Part shown: positions 49,285-61,651 of the stretch, piece after piece
Layout of the letters: each line of letters starts with the position of its first letter
How positions within the stretch are numbered: the first letter of the stretch is position 1
Source: Pyropia haitanensis
Taxonomy: Eukaryota; Rhodophyta; Bangiophyceae; Bangiales; Bangiaceae
DNA: 64,000 bases
Reading direction: 5' to 3'
NCBI GenBank assembly: GCA_008729055.1
Contig: SDUX01000002.1
Location: 4,615,874 to 4,679,873, forward strand
The notes under the pieces: model-generated
Database searches by the model: none
What the model saw: only the letters and a program-made list of their open reading frames with translations
Told to the model about the DNA's origin: nothing
Position numbers and translations under genes: made by a program

Positions 49285-50008
49285 CGCGGGCCTCGGCGGC
49301 GCACCGCCGGCTAAACCGGCTCAAGCTCTCCTTGCGATTTTCGTTGTAAACAGAGCTCGCAAGGATTTGCGGGCCCTCTTTCTCGACTCCTGATGGACCA
49401 TTTTCTGCATTTTTCAGTTTATCTTTTGAAAGAAGGGCTTCTGGTCCTTCGCCCCCTCCTCGCCTCATACGTGCAGAAGCGTCACGAGCTGGGCCATCCA
49501 GCGACAACGACTCCGTGACGGGCGGTCAACCGAAATGCCTCTTCACAGCGCGCTATACAACATGGTGCTCGGCGACATCCCGACGATCGCAAGCCGAATG
49601 CGTGAACCGCAACGACGTTGTAAAAGACGTGTTGTACACGTCGTGAGTCATAAAATCTCCCGCTCGGTGTGTCGCCCGCTAGCAAGAAAAGTGACTGATA
49701 TAGAGCGACCAAGGTCATTTGCGTGGGCGCCCGCTCTCACTTCCGGGCCTCTCATTGGTTACAGTATAATGATGAATGTCAGGGAATGGCCGGGAGATAT
49801 CCACAACAAGAACGCAAAAGCGGTGAGAGTGGGCAAGAATGTGGAAACAACACTCGTTTCGCAACGGGCTGCGATTTTCGCAATTCTTTGCGATGCCACG
49901 GCTTTGCGACACCCGGTTTCAGCAAGCGGACGGCGTTGCTGGCAGCCAAAAAGCAGCCGGATCTTGAGCCGGTTTAGCCGGCGGTGCGCGGGGATCGCCT
50001 GGCCCGCG
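49285..50008. mobile_element. Non-autonomous terminal-inverted-repeat element (MITE-like), about 0.7 kb
   Basis: GCGCACCGCCGGCTAAACCG starts a 27-bp block at 49300-49326 whose exact reverse complement is at 49963-49989 or within one base of it. With gaps the arms extend outward to CGCGGGCC on both sides (about 49285 and 50008). The interior is AT-richer than anything nearby and carries several TTGCGA/TCGCAA words near both ends, like subterminal transposase-binding repeats. No transposase is encoded. A target duplication was not seen, so exact ends are uncertain. Confidence 0.65.
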
Positions 50009-50377
50009 TCGTCGTGTGCCTGCTTGTACGCCTTCCCCAAAAAGCCCAGACACGGGATCCCGTGCCGATCGCCGCCGTTTCGTTCCCGTGTACTTGCGTA
50101 CTTTGCTGCGCCCCCAAGAGCGGAGGGGGGGGCGCCGCGCCGCCGGTGCCGCGCCGCGGACCGCGCTGTCAGCTGCGAGGCGACCGCGACCGCTGCGAGC
50201 CGCGCGACCGCGTCGAGCCGCGCGACCGCCGCGGCCGCGCCCGCCCCGCGCGTCGGCCGCGGCGGCGGCGGCACCGGCGGTGGCGACCCGCCGCCCGCCG
50301 CGGCTCGCAGCCCCCCCCTGGCGACTCCCCCCCAGGCCACCGTCTACACGCGCCGCCAACGCAAAGGGGGCACCACG
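50009..50377. other. Short GC-rich intergenic region
   Basis: Between the inverted-repeat element and the next gene. No motif seen; likely holds the promoter of the glycosyltransferase to the right. Confidence 0.4.
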
Positions 50378-50422
50378 ATGGCACCCTCCCCGACCGCCAC
50401 CCGTCGACGGCGAGGCGGCACG

Positions 50423-50463
<41 letters not shown>

Positions 50464-51645
50464 AACGGCGGCGGCCGCCGCGGGCGTAGCGGCGGGCGGC
50501 ACGGCGGCGGAGGCGGCGGCGGCGCCGGTCGGCGGGGGGTCCCCCTCCCCCCCCCTGCGGCGGCATCCACCGCCCAGCGGCGCGTCGCCCTCGGTGCAAC
50601 GGCGGCTATCGTACTGACGATGCTCACCGCCGCGACGCTGCTGCTGCTCCGCCCCGCCGTGCGGGGTCTGCCGCCCGCCACGCCGCCGCTGTCGACGCCA
50701 CTGGCGGCGGCGGGGGGGCACCCCGACGCCGCCGCGACCGCCGCCGCCGTCGCTGCCGCGGCGGCCGCGGGTGGTGCCGCGACGGGCGGCGCCCCCCCCC
50801 CCTCCTCCCTCTCCTTCCTGCCGCCCCCCACCCCCACCGAGCGCGTCCTCGCGTGTATGCCAACCGTCGCACGCCCCGGCGGCGTCGACTACCTCACCCC
50901 GTCCGTCGCGTCCTTCCTCGCCGCGACCGCCCCGTCCGCCGGCGGCGGCGGTGAGGTCGCCCGCCTGCTCGTCTTTAATATGCAAGCCGAGCCGGCTGCG
51001 CACGCGGCGGCCACCGCGCTCGCGTCGTCGACCGGTGCGGCCGCGGCGGTAGGCACGGATGGCCGGCGGGTGGCGGTGCTCGGCCGCCCGGCGGGGCGGC
51101 CGGTGCGGCGGCCGCGGCGGCGCACGCACGGGGACCCCATCGACCGCATCCGGTGGCGTGCCAAGGAGGCCGACGACTACGCGACGGTCGCCGAGGCGTG
51201 CGCGGCGGCGGCGGCCACCGCCGGCGCCGACGCGATCCTGATGCTCCAAGACGACGTGCTGGTCTCCCCCGCGGTGGGCGGCGTCGCCGCCTGGGCCGCC
51301 GCCCGCTTCCCCTCCCCCACCGCCTACTGCTCGGTGAGCCTCGTGGACATTGATGACCGCCCGCCGGGCGCGCCCCCGCCCGCCGATGGCAAGGAGCTCG
51401 GCCCCGCGCAGCTGGTCGCGCGGCTCTGGCCGCTCGACCGGCTGCCGTCGCTCGTCGCGTACATCCGCGGGCGGCACGATGAGAGCCCGGTCGACTGGCT
51501 CGTCCGCGACTGGTGTGCGGGCGGCCGGCGGGGGGACGGGTGGCGGGGGGGGGGGGGCACGTACGTGCCCATCCCGTGCCCGGTGCGCCACGTGGGGCGG
51601 GTGAGCACGTTTGCCGGGAATGGCGAGCGGGATAACCTGACGTGA
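50378..51645 (+). CDS. PGAP4/TMEM246-like glycosyltransferase, type II membrane protein
   Basis: From the ATG at 50378 the leader is MAPSPTATRRRRGG and poly-Ala. A 9-C run (50546-50554) then shifts the frame to one containing the membrane anchor VALGATAAIVLTMLTAATLL. The lumenal part has RVLACMPTVARPGGVDYLTP, SVASFLAATAPS, VARLLVFNMQAEPAAHAAAT, then IDRIRWRAKEADDYATVAEA and ADAILMLQDDVLVSPAVGGV (acidic QDDV donor/metal site), SLVDIDDRP, SPVDWLVRDWCAGG and PCPVRHVGRVSTFAG near the stop. The RWRxKExxDY...LMLxDDV...VDW...HxGRxS order is that of PGAP4 and GnT-IV-like proteins; PGAP4 adds GalNAc to GPI anchors in the Golgi. Here the activity is inferred from family only. Stop at 51643-51645. Confidence 0.68.
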
Positions 51646-51881
51646 GGGGGGCGCCGCCGCCCGCCGCGCGCGGGGGCGGCGGCGGGGATGACCACCGACG
51701 ATGCGCGACGCAATCGGGGCGGGAGGCGTGATGGACAGCGAGGGGGTGAGGGGGTGCAGCGGCGGGCACACCGTTGCTGCCCCCAACACGCCAGCGGCAG
51801 ACCCTCCACCCACCAATTCTTTTTATTATGTGACGCACGCCTCACGCCCCCCCCCCCCCCTGCGTCGACCCCCCCTCCCCC

Positions 51882-53440
51882 TCACACGTACCCCGCGGCG
51901 GGCACCTCCCCCAGCGCCAGCAGCGTCGACCGCTCCGCGAGCACCCGCCGCCGCACGGTCGCCAGCTCCGCGAGGACCTCGTCCATCTCGGTGAGCACCC
52001 GCCCCACCCACCCCCCCGCCCCCTCCCTACGCCGCGGCGGCGCCGCGGCCGCGGCCGTGTCCCCATCCGCCGCGGCGGCCGCCGACAGCCGGTCGACCGC
52101 GGCGGTGAGGGCGGTGACCCGCCGCGCCGCCGCGGCCGCCGCCGCGACCGCCGCGTCCGCGCGGCGGCGCTCCGCGGCCGCGTCTTGCGCGGCCGCCGCC
52201 GCCGCCGCCGCCGCGTCGGCCGTGGCCGCCGCGACCGCCGCGGCGGTCGCGGCGTCGGTGGCCACGCGCGCCGACCCGCCGCCGGTACCGTCCGTGCCGC
52301 CGGCCACCGCGTCGCCGCCGCCGCTGCCGCCGCCGACACCGCCGGCGCTGCCGTCGCCGGCGCCACCGCCGCCGCCGCCGCCGTCGGCACGCCCGCCGCC
52401 CCCCTGCGCGCCCGCGATCCAGCTCGGCAGCGGCGGCCGCGGCGGGGACACGCGGAAGCCGCCCCCCCCCCGCCGCGGTGGCGGTGACCGCACCGGCGCG
52501 CGCGCGCGCTCCTCGAGCAGCGACAGCACCTGCAGGCGGAGGTCCGTCGCGGCCGCGCCCGCCGCCGCCGCCGCCTCCCCGTCCTTGCGCACGGAGCGGC
52601 TGCCGCCACCGCCGGCGGGCCGCCGGTGGGAGGCCCCGTATGGGGGGGGGACGGCGTCGGCGAGGGCGTCTGCGTGGCGAGCCACGGCGGCCGCGCCGCG
52701 AGGATGGCGGCCGCTGGCCACGGACCGCCGGTTGCGGTGGCGGCGGCGGCGGCGGCGGCGGGCGGGGAGCCGCCGTGGGCGGCGGCGGCGGCCAGGGGGG
52801 ACGCGCCGCCGGCGGCGACGGCTCCCCCCGCGGCGGTGGCCGCGCCGCCCACCGCGTGGTTCTCATCCCCCCACACGGCGGCGGCGGGGGTGGGGGGGGG
52901 GGGAGGGCGTGCCGCGAGGCGCGGCAGCACCCGCGGCGGCCGCCGGCCGGTCGGGATGGACGAGCGGCGGCGGGGGTCGGCAGGGGGGGACCGCCCGGGC
53001 GGGGGGCGGCCCCACCCGCCACCGACCGCGACCGCGGTGGTGGCCGGGGCGGCGGCAGCGGCGGCGCGGCTCCGCCGCCGCCGCCCCGGTGACGCGGACG
53101 CGGTGCGGGGTGCGCTTGGGGGGGGGGGCGCGGCGAGTGCGCCACGCCCGCGGCGGCGGCGGCGGCCTCGTCTAGGTAGCTGTCCCCGGCGTCGCTGGCG
53201 GCGGGGGTGGCCCACGGGGCCGCCGCGGCGGGTGCCGCGTCGTAGCCGCCCGCCCAGCCGGCGGCGGCCGCGCCACCCCCGCCGCCGCCGCCGGGCCGCC
53301 CACCCCCACCACCACCGCCGCCGCCGCCGCCGCGGCCGTCTCCCGCACCACCGCCCAGCGGCGGCGACGGCGCCCAGCTGTCGTCATACCCGCCGCCGTC
53401 ATCGCTGTCGGCGGCGGGCTCCCAGCTGTCGCCGCCGCCG

Positions 53441-53472
<32 letters not shown>

Positions 53473-53833
53473 CGTCGCCGCGCCGTTGGCAGCGCCGCCA
53501 GCCGCGGCGGCGGCGGCCACGCCGCTGCCACCCAGCGACGGCGCCCAGCTGTCGCCGTCGCCCGTGGCGCCATCCCCCCCCCACGACGCCCCACCGGCCG
53601 GGGCGGTGGCGGCCGCGCCGGCGGCCACCGCCGCGGCGGCCGCCTCGGCAGCCGCCCGCCCCGCCGCGCGGCTGCGGGTGAGCGGCGGCGACGGCGGCGC
53701 GTCGGCGCCGCCGCCCCCGCGACCGCCGCCACGCACGGGCGTCCACCCCGTCCCGCGGCCGAGCTCCGTCGACTGCTCGTAAAAGGTGCTGCCGCCGCCG
53801 CCGCCAGCGGGCGCCCACCCCACCCCACCGCCG

Positions 53834-53879
<46 letters not shown>

Positions 53880-54099
53880 TGCGGACGTTGCCGCCGCCGC
53901 CACCCGGCGCCGTGGCGGTGCCCAGCGACCAGCGGTCGTCGGGGTAGCCGGCGGGGCCGCCGCCCCCCGCGGCGGCGGGGGACCCCCCGCCGCTGGCGGA
54001 CTCGCCGACCCCCACCGGCGCCGCCGCCCAGCTGTCCTCGTCGCCATCGTCAGCGTCGCCGTACGGGTCGGTGGCGGCGGCCGCCCACGACGCGTCACG

Positions 54100-54132
<33 letters not shown>

Positions 54133-54294
54133 CGGGTCCCCCGCGTCGACCCCGCGCCCGTCCTTGTCGTACCGGCCGCTGTCGGTGGCCGCGGCGCTGC
54201 CGCCGCCGTCAGACGCGGCGAGGAGGGACAGGCCGTCCGCGTCGGCGGGCAGGTGCAGCGTCGCGTCGTCCCAGTCGTCGGCTGGGTTGTCCAT
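51882..54294 (-). CDS. Acidic protein with repeated Trp motifs and C-terminal helix, family unknown
   Basis: From the ATG at 54294: MDNPADDWDDATLHLPADAD, then Asp-rich sequence with repeats of the type DSWAAAP, DDSWAP, DSWAPSLG, DSWEPAAD and GWAPAG separated by Gly/Ala linkers. At an 11-G run (53118-53128) the frame moves; PAAAVWGDENHAVGGAATAA is readable. At a 9-G run (52642-52650) it moves again to KDGEAAAAAGAAATDLRLQV, LSLLEERARAPV, RRVTALTAAVDRLSAAAAAD and the final VGRVLTEMDEVLAELATVRR, AERSTLLALGEVPAAGYV, stop at 51882. The tail looks like a coiled coil. Short Trp-acidic repeats resemble adaptor-binding or endocytic motifs, but that is a guess. Three frames joined at two runs is consistent with the rest of the window; the model is tentative. 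Confidence 0.5.
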
Positions 54295-55740
54295 GGTGTA
54301 GGCTGGACGGGGGGGCAGGGGAGAAGAGGCGAGGGGGGACGGGGGAGGGAGGGGTGGGAAGGGGCAACGGCAGACCAAGTGGAGCGGGTGTGAGGGGCTA
54401 GTGGAGGTGGGGAGAGGCAGGCGTGCGGCGTGCGGGGGCGGGCGTCGGCGACCGTGGCGGGATAGGGGAAAGTGAGCCGTAGATCCCGCCGCTGCCACCA
54501 GTGTGTCCCGGTGGGAAGGGGGGACGACGACGCGGCCGACGTTGGCGGGCGCCGCAGCGGCGGGTGCGGCCGCCAAACGGCGCGCGACGCACACGCCCGG
54601 TGCACGCTGAGGGGGAGGGGGTGGGGGGGGTGTGGCGGGGTGAGGCCGGCGGCCGCGCCGCTGCCGGCGTCCACGGCGGGTGGGCGGAGGTGGTGGACGC
54701 GGCGGCCACGCGCGCGCCGCGACGGCGGCGCCGCCGGCACGGGCGGCCGTCTGCCGCTGCCCACCGCGGGTGGGCAGGCCAGGTGGGGAGGGGCGCGGCC
54801 ACGCACGGCGTGGGGGGGAGAGACGGGGGGGGGGCGTGCCCAGACGGCCGGCCCGCCGGAAACGGCGAGCGAGCGCGCGTGGGCGGGAGGGCGCGCGGCC
54901 GCGGCGCGCGAGGGTTGGGGCGGGCGGCAGCGGCGGCGGGCGGCGGCGGCCGGGGGGTGTTGGCGGCCGGTCGGGAAGGGAGGGGGGGAGGGGGGCGCCG
55001 CTGTGGGGGGGAGGGGGGGGTCCGCTGCCGGCACGGCCTTGGGGGGACGCGGCAGCGCGGAGGGTGTGGCGCGGACGGATGGCGGCGGGACCCGCGGAAA
55101 TTTGAACAGAGCAGAGGGGCGGCAGCGGGCACACCTCGCCGTTCAAACGTTTGAATGAGCTGTCTCTCTTGCACTGGCCCTGTCTGCTCGCCTGCCGTCG
55201 CGGCCGAGGCGGTACAAAGTTGTACATTCGTGACTCCGGTAATGCCAGTACAGCCTGCGTGGACTCCTATTAATTACATGACTTAAGTCGAGTTGACCAG
55301 GACTGGAAGGTCTGTTTCGATCGGTACAACGGCACGTGGGCGCGCCAGCCGCGTCGCGAGCCCTCGAGTCCACGGCGGTCGGGTGCGGTGCCGTCTTGCC
55401 GCGACGGCCGGCGAGCATGGCGGCCGCTTCACCCTGATGGCGACGGCCGCCCTGGCGTCCGCAGGGGTGGGCACGGCGATGGCGGCGGCGGCCGCCGCTC
55501 GTGGCGCCACCGCTGCGGTGTGCGCCAAGGCGTGTCGGGAGGTGTCGGACGACCGCGGCAGCGGCGGCAGGCGGCAGGGGGGGGCGTGGCGGCGTGGGCG
55601 GTGGTTGGGGGGCGGGGGGGGGGGTCCGCGGCGGTGGCGACGCCATTGGCACAGCCGTGGCGGCTCCGTGCCGGTAGCTCCCGGCGACGACCGCCGCCGC
55701 CGGCCTCGCCCGTGACCGACGCCGCGGCTAGCCGCCGCCC

Positions 55741-55771
<31 letters not shown>

Positions 55772-58700
55772 TCGCCGCCGCGGCGGCGGGCGTCGCCCCC
55801 ACTCCCCGCCGGCGACGACGCCACCGCCGCCGTCGCCACCGCCGCGTCGGCGGCGGCCGTCGCGGTCGCCGCCGCCGTCGCGTCGACGCGCCGGCGGCAG
55901 CGGTGGCTGGCGGCCGGCAGCAGGCCGCCGGGCGTGGCGGCGGCGGCGGCGGCGGCGGTGGCAGGCGGCGGCTGCCGTCTGCTCTGGCGTTCATGGGCCG
56001 CCTTGGGGGGGGGGGGGGGGGCGTGCACGGGCTGGCGGGGGGACGTGCCCGGCCGCCGGCCGCCCCCGCACACGTAGACGCCGGCCGCCGCCGCCACGCG
56101 GCGGCAGTGTCGGCCGAGGCGGCCGCGGCGGAGGGGTAGTAGCCGCCGCCGTGGTGGCCAACGTCCTGGGAGTCGCGGAGAGGGAGGTGGGGTGTCACCA
56201 CGGCGTGATGGCGACGGTGCACTGCGCCGTACGAAAGGACGTGCCGGTGGCGGATCGGGTGCGACGGGCGGGTGGGCTTGGCGCAGATTTGGAACATGCG
56301 GGTGGCTGGTTTGGCCGGGAAGCGGCGCCACTGCTGGTGGGGGGCGGCGGCAAGGTTCGGGGCAGGCCTGTGGGTACTCATACGGCGCCTGGGGACCGAC
56401 GTGAACGCTGAGGGTGCCGCTGGACGCGCGCATGGGGGATCCCGGTCGCTGAAGCCACAGGCCGCGAGGCGGCCTGGATGCGCCGGCAGCAGGGAGGGGC
56501 CCGGCAGCACGGTGGCGGCATTGGTGGCGGCGGCGAATGAGGTAATGCGTGCAGAGGGAGTGGTGTGCGATGGCTGCGGCGGCGCTGACGGCGCTTGGAG
56601 GGGCAGGGGTGGGAAGGTGACGGCAGCAATGGCGGTGATGGGCGGAGCGGCGGCAGCCATGACGGCGCTCTGTATGGTGGATAGAGAGCAGGGGGGGCGG
56701 GACGTTGTCGGCGGCGATGGCGGCGGGAGGGATAGAGCAGTCGGCGGTGGCGACAGCGGTGGGCGGCACGGGGCGGTCATAGGATGTCTTCTGCAAGCGT
56801 TCCCAAAGGCTGGGGTACTTTCACAACCGTGCTTCCCGACCTCGCCACTGGCGCCGCGCGCCGCTGCCGGTCACCCCTCCGCCGCCGTCGGCCGTTGGTT
56901 CCCGCGGCGCTGCGCACGACCCGTGGGGCGCGGGCGGACATCCCACGCCAAACAGCGGCGGCGATGGCGCGGGGCGGTTGCGGCGGCGGCACCCGCGCAG
57001 CGGGCGGCTGCCCCGCCCGGCGGAGTGGCCACCCACCCGCCACCCGCCAACCTCGTCGCCGAGGCGGCACGGCGGGGTGTTGTCACCTCCCCGGCAGCGG
57101 GAGGACCGCGGCTCCTCTGGTGGGGGGGGGTGAGTGGCGGGGCGGTTTCGTCATGGAAGGTATCGTTTCACGGGGAAGCGGGGCGCGGGGAGCTGGGGGG
57201 GGCTGCTGCGAGAGGGCGGGTGCGGGAAGCGGGCGCGTGCCGCCGCTGGTGGACAGTGGTAGCTGCGCAGAGGCGGCGGCTGCGGGTGGCGCGCCGGCTG
57301 GTGGGGGCGGCCACCCCGCCGAGCGCTGCCGCTGGCCACCCCGGCAAAGCCTAACGTTGCAGCCGCTGGGGCTCATTCCGTGGGCTGGCTGCCGCCCCTC
57401 CCCGCCGACGGCCGTGGTGCGCTGTGCGTCCGCTACTCTCCATCCCCGGCCTCCACCGCGTCTGTCCGCCGCGCGCGACGGGAGGGAAAACCTCCCGAGA
57501 AACGCCCACACCTGGCGTGGCCACGGCGCCCCACCCACCCCCCCGTGGGCCACGGCGCGTGCGTGGGTAGGCCTCCCACGCGTAGCCCAATGGGCGCGGC
57601 CATACCGTAGGTCGGAGAACGCCTACGCACCGCCACTCCCCGGCAGATCCCGCACCAGTGACGCTGCCATCCGCTTGCATGATGCACGGGCGGGGTCTGC
57701 CCCCCCGCTGTTCTTTGTCTTGAACCGAGGCGGGTCTCCCCAGACCGGACCGGCCGCGGCGGCCCGTCTGCCGCCCGCCGACGACGCGGGCCGCGCTCCC
57801 TCCCGCGGCGCTCCCCGTCCCGCACCGATTCGCTGACGGCGGCCGCCACAGCCGACACTGGCAGCGGTGCCCCGGGGCGGCGGGCGGGACGCCACCGCGA
57901 CGTTGGTCGCCCAGCGCATACGTACAGCACAGCGGTGCGGGGGGCCCGCCCGACCACACACGCCGCCGCGGCGTCGACGCGGCCGACGCGGCCGCCACTC
58001 CGTTCCCGACCGTGTTTCAACTTTTTTTTTCGTTGTTTGGATGGGCTGTGCCGGAACGATTTTTCCGTCTTCCTCGGCCACCAGCAGCTGCGGAGGAGGG
58101 GGGGGGGGGGGGGGGGGGGGGGACCGCCAACCGTACCAAAATCTCCTGGAATCGGGCCCTCCCACCCGCCGTTTTGTCCTTTGTGTCAACCCCCGCGGGG
58201 TCCCCCAGCGGGCCTGCTCCCGCCGCCGCGCCGCCGTTGACCCCGCCGCCGCCGCCAATCCGCCGTCGGGGCGTGGCGACGCTAGCCCAGCGGCGCAACA
58301 ACGTGGACGCCCACCGCCAACCCCCCCGCGCGCGGGCCGGTCGGCGCGGCCGCTCCCGCGCACGCCGGCCCCCCCCCCCCCCCCCCCGTCCCTCCCGCGT
58401 CTCCTACGCTGATGGTGTCAACTTGGCCGCCCGCCCGGCCGGCGCACACACGCGCCGGCGGCGTTCCACCAGACGTCCCGCCCCCCCCCCCCCCCCCCCC
58501 CCCCAACACGCCACGGCAGCTATACGTTTGCCGAGCGGGCAGTCGCGGTGGTGGCGGCAACGGCGGCGGCGGCGGCGGCGTTGGCCGGCCGGCCGGCCGG
58601 CCGCCGCGCGGGCGGCCGGCGGGGGCGGGCAAGCCCCAGAATAGGCACGACGCGCGGCGGGCGGCGCCGTTCGCTGCCGCGGCCGCGGCGGCGTCCCCCC

Positions 58701-59927
58701 CCCCCCCCCCCCCCACCCCATGCCGCCCGCGCCCCCTGCGCGCCCGTGGATGCGGTTGGCAACGACGAACACCCCGCGGCGATTGGGTGGTGCGCCGCCG
58801 CCCGGCCGGCGGCGGGCGTGCCAATCCGCTCTCCCTCTCGGGTGGGGGTGGCCAAGGCGGCTGCCCTACGTACCGCCGCGTCCCACGCCGCCGCCGTTGC
58901 CGCCGTCGCCGCGGCCGCCGGCCAGCGGTGGGGGGTGGGCGGCGGCGGCGTGGGCGGGGTGTCGGGGAGGGGGGGGCGGGGCGGGGGGGGGGGGCCGCCG
59001 CGCGCGTGGGCTTACCCCCGACGGCCGGCACGCGGGGGGGTGGGTGGGCGCCCGCCGCGCGGCGGCGCGGCCGAGACCCGCCACCGCCACCCCCACGGCG
59101 GCCGGCTGCCGACACCGCCGCCGCGGCTGGGACCGTGACGCGGCGGCCGGGCGGGCGGATCCGGCCGCTCCCCCCCCCCACCAACCGCCACGACGGGCGC
59201 GCGCCCTCCCCCCCCCCCCCACCCGCGCCGCTGCCGGTCGCGGCGGCCGCGGCCGCGGCGTCCCCCCCCCCCCCCCCCCCCCGTCACCCCTCCACCACCC
59301 CCTCCACGTCAGCCATAGGCGCCAAGGGGGGGGAACGCGGGGCGCCTCAGTAGGCGCACCCCCCCCCCCCTCCTCCCCCCCCCCCCCCGTCCCGACCCCC
59401 CCTCTCCGTCCTGCTGCCTCCTCCCCGTCTCTACGTTGGCCCCCCCCGCCGCCGACGCTGCACCACCGCCGACGCGGACGCGGCGGCGGCCGCCGTGGCC
59501 GCTGCCGGCGGGCGCGGCAGCGGCGGCGGCTGCCGACGCGGCGTTCCCCCCCCCCCCCACGCTCGTGTTCCCCCGGCCGGCCCGCCGCGGCCACCCCCGT
59601 CCACCGCCGCAACCTTTGACCGGCCACACCGGCAAACAGTCGGCAGCGGCGGTGGGGCCCCCCCCCTTCCCCACCCCCCCCCCCCCCCCCCACCGCTGGC
59701 GCGGCTCCCCCTCCCCACCCCCCCCCACCCCCCCGCCGCGCCCACGACCGTGCCGCCTGACGCACCCCCTGGCGTCCCCATTTCCTCCCCCGGCCGCCGC
59801 GCTCCCCTCCACGCCGTGCCCGCCGTGCCAGACGCGGCGCGCCCAGGCGGGGCCGGCGCTGGCCGCCACCGCTGCCTGCGTGCCTCTGCCGCCCGCGACG
59901 GCCGGCGCGGGGGGCGCGGCGCGGGGG

Positions 59928-59958
<31 letters not shown>

Positions 59959-61609
59959 TGTCCCACCCGCGGCAGCGGCTGCGCGCGTGGGGCGCGCCGT
60001 CACGGCGGTGACGGCCCTCCCCACGCACCCCCCCCCCCCCCCGACGCGCGCCGCCTTTGTGGTCGGCCGTCCCTCCGCGTGGGTGCGTGGCGGGCGTGCC
60101 CCCCCCCCTCCCTCTGGGCGGCCCGACCGCTGCGGCGGTCGCCCCTGCTGGCTGGTGTCCTTTCTTTTTGCACCCGCGGCGGCGGCGCGGCGGCGGCTCG
60201 GCAGCGGCCGCCGCCTGCCGTCGACGTGCCGCCGCGGCCGCCGCCCGCCCGTCGCGACGCGCGGCCGCCGCGGCGGCGGCGGGCGGGTGGGCGCCACCCG
60301 CGCCGCCCTAGCCGGCGGCACACACCCCCTTGGCCGCACGTCGCCACCCCTGCACCCCCCCCCCCCCCCACCCCCCCCACCTGCTACAACCCCCGCGGCC
60401 ACCCGCGGCGGACCGCACCACACCGCCCCGCGCCGCCAAGCCACCCCCCTTGGTGACCCCCCCCCCCCTCCCCACCCGCACCCGCCGCGCACGTCGCGGG
60501 CGGCTGGCGGCGGCAGGGCGGCGCGGCGTCGGCTGTCGGTCAACGGCGGCGGCGGCGGCCCTTCCCCCCCCCCCCTCCCCACCCCCGCCGTCGCGGCTCT
60601 TCCGCGTCCCCCCCCCCCCCCCCCACGGCGTGGCGCGGGTTGCGGCGCCACGGCCGGCAACCGGCGCCTCCCCGCTGCTCCCCCTCACCCCCCCCTCCCA
60701 CCCCCCCCCCCCCCCCCCCCCGCCGCTGCCGCGGCCGACACCGTCCTTCCTTCCCCCTCCCCCCATTGTCCCCCCCCCCCCGCCATCCGTGGGCGCAACC
60801 ACCCCGCCCGCGGCCGCCGCTGCCGCCCGCCGCTGCCGCCGTCGCGGCGGCCGTCGTTGCGGCGTCGACCGGCGCGGCCTGCCCCACCCCCCCCCCCCCC
60901 CCCCCGCCCTCTCCTCCCCCGCCCGCCCCGCGCGTGGACGCTGCCGCCGTGGTGCACGCGGCCGCCACGGCGCGTCGGCGGCGGGTGCGCGGGTGCTGCC
61001 GCCGCGGACGGCCGTCGCTGCGCGTGGCGCGGCTGCTTCCCCCCCCCCCCCCCCCCCCTTCCCTCCCGCCCCCCTCCACCCCTCCCTGTCGCACCACCCT
61101 GCCGTACCGCGCGGCACGGCGCGTCTCCGCGGCGGCCAGCCAGACACGCGTGGGGCCTCCCCCGCCGGGCTGAGTTGAGGGTGGGGCGCCCCCGCCCCCC
61201 GCCGGGCACCCGCGGCGTCCCCCCGCCTTGGCACCCCCCCCCCCCCCCCCCCCCCCACCCCCCCCTTTTCCTTCCCCCGCTTGGGAAGGCCGTTGCCGCT
61301 GGTGGCAGTAGTACCCACCGCCGCGCCGTCGGCCCGTGACGCACACCGTCAGCGGCAGCGCCGGCCGGGCGGGGAGCCGACCGCGGCGGCGGCGGCTGCG
61401 GCGGTAGTGCCGGTGGCGGCGGCGGTGCAGGCGGGCCGCCCACGGCACGGCCGCGGGGGTGGGCGTGGCGCGGGTGCGCGCGTGGCGGGCGGGCGGGCGG
61501 GCGGTTTGCGGTCGCGGCCGCCGCGTCTGCCGCGCCGCGGCCGACCGCGGGCGGACACCCGGCGGCGGCCGGGACACGCGCCGCCGCGGCAGCGGCAGCG
61601 GCAGCGGCA

Positions 61610-61651
<42 letters not shown>

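Noticed and set aside
46785..49349. 854-residue plus-strand frame opposite the STEAP-like gene
   Set aside because: Low-complexity shadow; the minus strand has a conserved Rossmann motif, splice sites and membrane helices.
56784..57836. 350-residue plus-strand ORF as a gene
   Set aside because: It has an ATG and no stop, but the content is Arg/Gly/Ala/Pro-rich without domain or splice evidence, and an equally long minus-strand frame abuts it. It is kept only as a note in the region description.
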